DNA of 64,000 nt, from positions 496,001-560,000 of the forward strand of contig CANMQE010000002.1 of NCBI GenBank assembly GCA_947499975.1. Reading direction: 5' to 3'. Shown here piece by piece: positions 58,153 through 64,000 of this stretch. The position numbers were made by a program, and so were the translations under genes. The stretch's first letter is position 1; each line of letters begins with the position of its first letter. Below the pieces are notes generated by a model that was not told the DNA's origin, did not search any database, and worked only from the letters and a program-made list of their open reading frames with translations. The DNA comes from an uncultured Sphingomonadaceae bacterium. Its GTDB lineage: Bacteria > Pseudomonadota > Alphaproteobacteria > Sphingomonadales > Sphingomonadaceae.

Positions 58153-58548
58153 TTAAGGGGTGTTCAGCAGATCGCGGTTGGGAGCCAAAGCTTGGCATGC
58201 TTTGAGGATGCCGGGATCGGTGCCCTGCTGAAGCGGCACGAACAGCACGAGGCCGAAGCCATCGTCTGAAAGGATAAACAGTAGCTCCAACCAGCCGCCA
58301 TGTTGATCGATGGCTTCCGCTTCGATCGAGAAGCTTTCTCCATCTGCGAGACAGTAGGCGGCTGTTCTGCTGATATCGTTCAGGCTGTCGCCCGGCTGGA
58401 TCACGATGAACACCCCTAGCTCTTCGAAGGCATGTTCAGGATAGTTGAGTAGGTGGTCTCGCTGGGCGGCCAGCCGCTCTCTCAGTGTTGGATCAAGCGG
58501 TGAAGTCAGCGCGCAGGCCATCTCCTCCGCCGTACGAATTACAAACAT
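58153..58548 (-). CDS. Hypothetical protein, paralogue of the gene at 57632
   Basis: A 131-residue acidic protein starting MFVIRTAEEMACAL, with AAAGGAA before the ATG. VIQPGDSLNDI and QHGGWLELLFILSDDGFG correspond to blocks in the next gene. It appears to be the first gene of a leftward unit that ends with the Xre regulator region. Function unknown. Confidence 0.68.
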   Translation of the reverse strand: MFVIRTAEEMACALTSPLDPTLRERLAAQRDHLLNYPEHAFEELGVFIVIQPGDSLNDISRTAAYCLADGESFSIEAEAIDQHGGWLELLFILSDDGFGLVLFVPLQQGTDPGILKACQALAPNRDLLNTP

Positions 58549-58570
58549 GGTGAAATTCCTTTCGGGCAAA

Positions 58571-58601
58571 GAAAAAGCCCCCGGAAGTTATCCGAGGGCT
58601 T
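58571..58601 (-). terminator. Rho-independent terminator (leftward)
   Basis: On the minus strand AAGCCC pairs with GGGCTT (58575-58580/58596-58601), with inner CGG/CCG pairs, followed by five T. It would stop transcription coming from the PAP2/ExoD genes before the mobile module, marking a possible element border. Confidence 0.7.
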
Positions 58602-58750
58602 GGTGGGGGGAGGGGGCGGCAGGTTTGCCTACCTCATATAAGATACCCGATTTCCCGCGTCTGTTTTGCGCCCCACAATCCGTCATTCCCGGCACGACAC
58701 TAAGTTACCGAAAGCGGCCTTTCGAAAGCAGGGTTTTCGTAGGCAACTGT

Positions 58751-59362
58751 TCACCGATTCTGCCAATCACGGAATTTCGAGAAGAGGAGTAAGGCGAGAC
58801 CGGCGAACGCCCAACCGCCGATGACATCGGGCGGCCAATGAACGCCGAGAATAATGCGACTCAACCCGACGGCGGCTGCTAGCACCACTGCAATGACTGT
58901 CGCTAACCGCGACTTGGTCATGAGGATTGCGACCGCGAGAAATGTCACGGTCGAATTAGCCGCATGTGCGCTCGGAAAGCTGGCGGAATATTCTGCCATC
59001 CATTGTTCGAAATCCGGACGGCTGCGATTAAATAGAACCTTCTGAAGCACGACCAGGATACGGACCGCAGTGATCGTCGCAAGTAACGCAACCGCGTCCG
59101 GTCTTCGACCTTGCAAGAAAAGCGATCCAGCTGCCAGCAACCCGATCGGAACGAGTACCAACCAGTCACCGAGCCAGGTGATCGCCTAAGCTAACCTCAC
59201 CAGCAAACTCTGTTCGCCGGGATGTAAAGCGAGAAAAATGCGAAGATCCAGATCGGACTGCGCGCCACCGAGATATAGTGCGAGGAGCCACAGCGCTATC
59301 AGGAAGCTCATTAGGAGCCATGGACGCGAGCTTATTGGAAGTCCGGCTACACTCTTGGTCAT
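58751..59362 (-). pseudogene. PAP2-family phosphatase interrupted by an amber codon
   Basis: A 204-codon frame starting ATG 59362 (ATGA overlap with the exoD stop) encodes a membrane phosphatase of the PAP2 type, with KVLFNRSRP, SFPSAHAANS and SRIILGVHWPPDVIGG active-site motifs, but codon 59 (59186-59188) is TAG in frame. Without it the protein would be continuous: LLVRLA, stop, AITWLGDW. A restart at TTG 59161 could still make 136 residues with all catalytic motifs but without the first membrane helix. True decay, readthrough or a sequencing error cannot be told apart. Confidence 0.75.
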
Positions 59363-59949
59363 GGTGCAAGCCCGAAATGCCAGATTGCCAGCGGTATTCC
59401 TGACAGCAGAAACAGAGCGAACAGGATAAGCGCACCGTCTCGCGTCAACAGACCCGCTGCAAAAAGCGCGATGACCGCCGAAGCGATCGAGCCGGAGGTA
59501 GGCACGATCTCCATGAAGGGCATGAACAGGGTAAGAGCCAGTATAAGAAAGAGCGGTAGAAAAATCCAAGGCCGGTGAAGCAAGATTGTGAAGCGAGGCT
59601 TCAGAAACCGCTCGAGGAAATGCACCGGACTACGCAGCCAGCGGACGCCCTTGCAGAGTTTGGCGGTCGAGAGGCGTTTCCGGCCGACGAACTCGGGTAG
59701 CCATACCGTCTTTCTCCCGATGATCATCTGAATTACCAGAGTAAAGACGAGCGCCGCCACCACTGCCGTAACACCCGGAATGGCGCTGGCTGGCGATGTC
59801 GATATCAATGAAAAGACCAGCATGAGGGAAGCGAACGACTTCCGGCCGAGCTGTTCCACAACATCACGAACGAAAATAGAGTCGCCATCAACCGCATTTT
59901 CCAGTTGATCGAGAACTTCACTAAGAGCGCGTGTCCGCGGCTGTGCCAT
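59359..59949 (-). CDS. ExoD-family membrane protein
   Basis: A 196-residue inner-membrane protein of the ExoD (exopolysaccharide synthesis) family: LSEVLDQLENAVDGDSIFVRDVVEQLG is the typical start (shown by parts: LDQLENAVDG; VRDVVEQLG), followed by four to five hydrophobic segments and HRPWIFLPLFLILA. Function is poorly known even in the family. It is coupled to the PAP2 gene. Confidence 0.85.
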   Translation of the reverse strand: MAQPRTRALSEVLDQLENAVDGDSIFVRDVVEQLGRKSFASLMLVFSLISTSPASAIPGVTAVVAALVFTLVIQMIIGRKTVWLPEFVGRKRLSTAKLCKGVRWLRSPVHFLERFLKPRFTILLHRPWIFLPLFLILALTLFMPFMEIVPTSGSIASAVIALFAAGLLTRDGALILFALFLLSGIPLAIWHFGLAP

Positions 59950-60087
59950 AGATTGCCTCTGTCAGTATTCGGAGAAGTCCCGCATATCCATCACGCTTCA
60001 GGCCTCACATTGTTTCGGCGTGCTGACGCGGTGGGTGCCGCAACAGACGAGATCAGCGCGCGCTCACCTGTACCCTGTCATCAAGGT

Positions 60088-60510
60088 TCACACAGCCTCT
60101 TCGCCTCGGACAGGCTGACTCACCTTAGCAATCCGCAACCGTCGAAGGTGACCGGTCCTGTCCGGCCACTCGATCGAGGTGCCTTCCTGCATGCCGATCA
60201 GTCCCGCTCCGACCAAACTCATCACGGACAAGCGATTTTCTTCCAGATTGGCTTGGCGCGGCCAAACCAGTTCGACGGACCGACTGGCGCCGGAGCCTTC
60301 GTCGACAAATTCGACGCGGGAGCCCATTGTCACGACATACGCGGGAAGCGTGTCACGTCGGTGAATTATCGCGCGTTCGATCTCTTCGAAAAGCTTGGCG
60401 GTTACTTTAGGGGAGCGTGCTTCAGCGGCCATCGCCAGTTCTGACAAGGCATCGGCTTCGCTATCGACAAGATATATTTCCGGCTTTTTGCCGGCGATTG
60501 ATTTCGACAT
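60088..60510 (-). CDS. rnk: Rnk-like nucleoside diphosphate kinase regulator / GreA-type factor
   Basis: A 140-residue protein with an N-terminal short coiled coil ([23 protein letters not shown] in parts) and a C-terminal GreA/GreB-like FKBP domain: [16 protein letters not shown], then [17 protein letters not shown] and [13 protein letters not shown]. It probably binds RNA polymerase, as Rnk does. The start at 60510 gives [14 protein letters not shown]. Divergent from the MreB-like gene. Confidence 0.88.
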   Translation of the reverse strand: MSKSIAGKKPEIYLVDSEADALSELAMAAEARSPKVTAKLFEEIERAIIHRRDTLPAYVVTMGSRVEFVDEGSGASRSVELVWPRQANLEENRLSVMSLVGAGLIGMQEGTSIEWPDRTGHLRRLRIAKVSQPVRGEEAV

Positions 60511-60784
60511 GGTAGTATCTCGCAATGAGGCCGGGCGAAGATGCCGCGGCTGGGGCTGATGAAGGTTCTGGAGCCTCGTCCCGAACCCGCCTATTGCGAT
60601 CGAGACGAGGCACGCGCCCGTGCGGGCAGCTGGCCTGCATGAGCAAAGTGGCGCTTCTGGCAACGCGGAAATACCATTCTCGATATGTGCGCCGAAATTT
60701 GGGTTGCGTCAAATTATGGGTAAGATTTCGTTTGCTCGGATAAATGTCAGCGACTTTCGCTTCTCAGGGGGCTATTATCCTGAA

Positions 60785-61795
60785 ATGTTCAATCTTCATT
60801 CTTTCGCGCGGCGGCAAAAACCGGATCTGGCTATCGATTTGGGAACGGCCAATATGCGCATGGTTGTTCCGGCTGAGGGGTGTGTTTTTGACGAACCCTC
60901 GCTCTGCTATTTTCAGGATCTCAATGGGCGTTCTCAGCTCATGGCTGCGGGAAAGGCAGTCCTGGCGATGGTAGACCGGATGCCCAAGACATTTAGTGTT
61001 CGTCGTCCTCTGGCGAGGGGTGTCCTGCAGGATATCGAGGCGACCACTGCTCTCTTGGCACATGGCCTTGCTTCAATCTCGGGGAGAACTCGTCGATCTC
61101 GCCCCCGCGCCCTGATCGGTCTCCCTGCCGACGCCACCAAGGCGGAAGCAAATGCCTTGCTCGCTGCCGCCGATGATGCCGGAATCGGCCGGATCGAATT
61201 GATCCGCGAACCCTTCGCCGCAGCGATCGGAGCCGGACTCCCTGTGGGCGAAGCTCGCGCATCAATGATTGTTGAATGCGGCGCGGGCACGACCGAGATC
61301 GCGGTTTTTTCGATCGACGGACAATGCAAGACGCGTTCGGTGCGTCTGGGCGGCCAGAGCCTCGACGAAGCCCTGCTGGAATATCTCCAGACGCAGCATA
61401 ATTTCCTGATCGGCAGGCTGACGGCGGAAAACCTCAAGCGAGAGCTTTCGGCCCGGACCGGCAAATCCTCGCCGGCTGAAGACGTAGTGGAAGTGAAAGG
61501 GCGTGACCTACGGACAGGACTGCCCGGTATGCTTACCCTGCAGGCATCGACGTTCGACCCAGTGTTCGAGAAGCACTTCGGCAGGTTCGCCGAGGCTACG
61601 CGCGTTGTGCTCGGGGAATTGTCGCCGGATCTTTCAGCCGATCTACTCGACGAGCGGATCATCGCCACCGGGGGCGGGATCAGCGCTCATTTCCTGGCCG
61701 ATGCGATCGAGCGCGAGTGCGGTGTTTCCGTAACAGTGGCCAAAGACGCTTCGGGCTGCGTTGCAAGGGGTCTCCAGCGGCTGATGGAAAACTGA
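60785..61795 (+). CDS. MreB-like actin-family ATPase
   Basis: A 336-residue MreB-type protein: phosphate-1 loop LAIDLGTANMRMVV, RPLARGVLQDIEAT, IREPFAAAIGAGLP, ECGAGTTEIAVFS (phosphate 2), RLGGQSLDEALLEYL, ATGGGISAHF (adenosine motif). It is near the usual 345 residues, but stands alone with no mreC/mreD, so it is probably a second copy instead of the main shape factor. The start MFNLHSFARR resembles MreB starts; the ribosome site is weak, and an in-frame ATG lies at 60716. Confidence 0.85.
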   Translation: MFNLHSFARRQKPDLAIDLGTANMRMVVPAEGCVFDEPSLCYFQDLNGRSQLMAAGKAVLAMVDRMPKTFSVRRPLARGVLQDIEATTALLAHGLASISGRTRRSRPRALIGLPADATKAEANALLAAADDAGIGRIELIREPFAAAIGAGLPVGEARASMIVECGAGTTEIAVFSIDGQCKTRSVRLGGQSLDEALLEYLQTQHNFLIGRLTAENLKRELSARTGKSSPAEDVVEVKGRDLRTGLPGMLTLQASTFDPVFEKHFGRFAEATRVVLGELSPDLSADLLDERIIATGGGISAHFLADAIERECGVSVTVAKDASGCVARGLQRLMEN

Positions 61796-61842
61796 GCACG
61801 GCCTAATCAGCCCATTCATCTCACAATCGCAGGAGAAAGAAC

Positions 61843-62254
61843 GTGGTTGCGCGAGCGCTCGGCGACGCATGGTCTCGCGCTTTTGTGTTGCTGACCTTCA
61901 CCGCATTGTTCTGGGCCGACAATGCGATCGTAGCGCAAGCAGCGCGTGATGTAGTGACGCCCGTAACCTTGGCGTTCTGGCGATGGAGCTTCGCGCTCCT
62001 CCTCATTCTTTCTTTCGCCTGGCGGTATCTGCGACTTGATTGGTCCCTCATCCGCGAAAACTGGAAGATTCTCATGGTGCTGGGGTGCCTTGGGATTGGC
62101 GCTTTCAACACATTGCTTTACACCGGGTTTCAGGAAACGACCATACTCTACGCGATGTAGCGGCAATCCGGACAACCCGCGCTTATTCTGTTGGTGGGTT
62201 CGCTCGCCATGGGCGACAGGACCTCATGGCGCCAGATCACGGGCGCAGTCGGCG
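61843..62254 (+). pseudogene. DMT/EamA permease remnant with in-frame amber codon
   Basis: From a GTG at 61843 (GGAGAAAG before it) 105 codons encode the first helices of a drug/metabolite transporter (LFWADNAIVAQ; AFWRWSFALLLI; LGIGAFNTLLYTGFQ). Codon 106 is TAG (62158-62160); the frame goes on with RQSGQPALILLVGSLAMGD, which is the expected family continuation. Family likeness is lost after ~62254, so about half of the normal ~300 residues is gone. Clear decay. Confidence 0.8.
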
Positions 62255-62445
62255 CTCCAGCGCCGGTGCCGCAGAGACTTGCGCTGGCCAGCGGAAGTTG
62301 AACCCGAAGAGACCGCTATTCTCCTTAAACGAATCCGCCTGTACATCGGTCCTCGGTTCAGACAGCTGGCTATCCGCTGCGGCGTGAGAATTACGCTTGT
62401 TGCATGCATGACAATGTTCCTCGCGATAGCAGCGACGCGTGGGTC

Positions 62446-62994
62446 TCAGCAGGCACCCAAGAAGCGCTCCGCTTCCGCACCGGCCGGAGGCACAGTCAAC
62501 ATTTCGCTCGCCCATTCGACGCGCAAGGGATTGCCCTCGCGAAATTGCTCCAGCGGTGCGGCGCTCGCGGAAAGCTCAGCGCTGACGGAAACGCCTTCGA
62601 GTTGCGTTGCTTCAATGTTCGTCGCAATCGTCTGGCTTGCACCATGGGAGCGCACCGTCATCCGGCTCGCATTGTCTGGCGCAGCGGATTGCAGGAAGGA
62701 GAGGATGACGCGGTCCGCGCCTGCACAGCGCATCATCAGCCGGACATTGTCGGTCGCCGGCTCTCCGTAGGTCAGCTTCGGCCCGGCGGCGGTGCTGAAT
62801 TTCCAGGACATGCGGTCGTCTCCGCCTTCGATTTCAGGCTGCGGCGCTGCCTCCGCGGGTGGTTCCGATGGTTCGGAGTCGCCGACCATTCGCGCCTCTT
62901 CAGGGGCGACGCGCGGGGTCTCGCTTTTCTGGCTCCCATCGTCGCAGGCGGCCAGTGCCAGCACCGGCGCCAATATCAAAAGAGTTCGTTTCAT
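62446..62994 (-). CDS. Lipoprotein of unknown function
   Basis: A 182-residue protein with lipoprotein signal MKRTLLILAPVLALAAC, a Pro/Glu-rich linker, and a C-terminal beta-rich domain (MSWKFSTAAGPKLTYGEP; GADRVILSFLQ). No family recognised. ATG overlaps the stop of the next gene upstream (ATGA), so the two lipoproteins are made together. Confidence 0.78.
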   Translation of the reverse strand: MKRTLLILAPVLALAACDDGSQKSETPRVAPEEARMVGDSEPSEPPAEAAPQPEIEGGDDRMSWKFSTAAGPKLTYGEPATDNVRLMMRCAGADRVILSFLQSAAPDNASRMTVRSHGASQTIATNIEATQLEGVSVSAELSASAAPLEQFREGNPLRVEWASEMLTVPPAGAEAERFLGAC

Positions 62995-64000
62995 CGTGTA
63001 GTCCTCGAGTTTCCTGCGACATTAGGATCAACCGACAAGCTCCGCAGGACGGCTCGAAAACTGGCGGCTTTATCGTCGGGACGGAACTGGTTCACAACGA
63101 CGACGGTGGCCGATCCTGCCGGGACGAAGGCGTAGGACGAACCGAAACCCTCTACCTTCTCGACGGCGCGAAAGCCGTCCCTGCCAGCAGGGCGCGATGG
63201 CTCGACCAGCGTGGCCGGCACAGTTTTGCGCAGTTCCGCGATCGATCTGTTGAGCGCCGCGAAGGCCAGACCAGCCTCCATATTGACGGTGCAGATCTGC
63301 GTCAGGCCCGACAGACCGTAGCTACACCTTCTCTGTCCCAATTGTTCGGCCCTCACCCACGGGATTAGCTTAACGGCCTCGATCGGCTTGTCATGCGCGC
63401 CGGGTAGCGAAATCGGCGCCGGTACCAGCGAAAAGCGCTCGGGCTGATAGCGAAAAGATAGCGGACCGGCATGATCCGCGAACAGCATACTGTCGAGTGC
63501 GCGCTGAGCGATTTCAGTCAATCCGGAATCACCTGCCGGATAGTCGATGCGAACGGTCACGATCCTGTCTTCGCCGCGCGCCAGCCGGAGCATTACGCGC
63601 TGGCCTTCAGCTCCACGGGCATGGCCACGCCAACTAGCCGGCGAGGTTGTTTGACCGACGACGTCGGAAAGGCCCTGCAGCGCGTTGCGCACCTGCCTCT
63701 CGAAGCTATCGTCGAGATTATGTCGACCGGATACGCGGAGCCTCGCGCCGCCACGCGTGAACAAGCGGCCGTCCCCATTTTGCGGCGGCGGCACCGCTTC
63801 AAAGCCGGGCGGAACCTCGATCGAGAATTCGAACCGCTCATTGGTATAGCGATACCAGCTGTCGCGGGCGAGCGTCGAAGGAGCGTTCGATTCTGAAGAT
63901 GCCGATGACATACTTCCGGCATTCACGGAATCTGAGCCAGCCGAAGAAGCATTCGGCGCTGCGGTATTCGGCTGGTCCGAACAGGCTAAAAGCGCGCCGA
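62991..64000 (-). CDS. Predicted lipoprotein (5' end outside window)
   Basis: At least 336 residues. The frame stays open to the window end, where GALLACSDQPNTAA shows a lipobox Cys, so the true start lies slightly past 64000; a GTG at 63926 is not needed. After a Ser/Ala-rich linker comes a domain starting YRYTNERFEFSIEVPPGFE, with a repeat-like second half (AGPLSFRYQPERFSLVP). Function unknown; coupled with the second lipoprotein. Confidence 0.78.
   Translation of the reverse strand, partial: GALLACSDQPNTAAPNASSAGSDSVNAGSMSSASSESNAPSTLARDSWYRYTNERFEFSIEVPPGFEAVPPPQNGDGRLFTRGGARLRVSGRHNLDDSFERQVRNALQGLSDVVGQTTSPASWRGHARGAEGQRVMLRLARGEDRIVTVRIDYPAGDSGLTEIAQRALDSMLFADHAGPLSFRYQPERFSLVPAPISLPGAHDKPIEAVKLIPWVRAEQLGQRRCSYGLSGLTQICTVNMEAGLAFAALNRSIAELRKTVPATLVEPSRPAGRDGFRAVEKVEGFGSSYAFVPAGSATVVVVNQFRPDDKAASFRAVLRSLSVDPNVAGNSRTTR

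Noticed and set aside
35000..58600. CRISPR array or insertion sequence in the accessory region
   Set aside because: No regularly spaced repeats, transposase genes or terminal inverted repeats were seen.

Overview
The window looks like chromosome of a high-GC alphaproteobacterium of the Sphingomonadales (Erythrobacteraceae/Sphingomonadaceae). The main reason is a complete protocatechuate 4,5-cleavage gene set (ligABC, ligI, ligU, ligJ, ligK) that closely resembles the sphingomonad versions. A GtrA/GtrB-type surface-glycan locus and a tRNA-anchored mobile region fit the same picture. The genus call is inference only; no rRNA or other marker gene is present.

1-8.7 kb: peripheral catabolism. It holds an aldehyde dehydrogenase (cut by the window edge), a lipid-anchored PQQ dehydrogenase with a C-terminal cytochrome c domain, a MetE-like zinc methyltransferase, a small PilZ-like protein, an operon of two SnoaL/NTF2-fold proteins plus a LigW-like amidohydrolase/decarboxylase, and a divergent short-chain dehydrogenase.

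8.7-17.9 kb: surface sugar locus. A GtrB-like polyprenyl-phosphate glycosyltransferase faces an eight-gene opposite-strand operon: rfbF, rfbG, a zinc-finger C-methyltransferase, an RmlC-type epimerase, an NAD-dependent reductase/epimerase, a CmcI-type methyltransferase, a GT2, and a GtrA domain fused to a GT-C transferase. Together these predict a CDP-activated 3-C-methyl-6-deoxyhexose and its lipid-linked transfer to a surface glycan.

18-34.7 kb: a dienelactone hydrolase-like protein and a DUF4168 protein, then the protocatechuate meta-cleavage cluster. A leftward operon (DUF1932 dehydrogenase, ligJ, DUF2218, ligA, ligB, ligC, aldo/keto reductase, CmcJ-type oxygenase) diverges from a rightward one (ligK, ligU, ligI, acyl-CoA ligase). 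Their shared promoter region carries a palindrome with a near copy upstream of the SnoaL operon. A PfkB kinase, a transaldolase, a secreted protein and an NDUFA9-like protein follow.

34.9-58.6 kb: accessory region starting at tRNA-Leu(CAG). It holds two tyrosine recombinases with helper genes, then a compact six-gene leftward operon (hsdM, hsdS, an Abi/HEPN-like gene, a GmrSD-like DUF262/DUF1524 gene, hsdR, and a membrane coiled-coil protein with a QxK nuclease-like motif). Next come a tRNA-Thr 3'-end remnant, an AT-richer two-gene pair with a PD-(D/E)XK protein, and a phage-satellite-like module (integrase, VapE-type ATPase, small paralogues, Xre regulator). The defence-type genes, two of them without a recognised family, are the most promising novel material.

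58.7-64 kb: ExoD, a PAP2 gene and a DMT-type permease gene that both carry in-frame amber stops, an Rnk-like factor, a divergent MreB-like protein, and two lipoproteins, the last cut by the window end.
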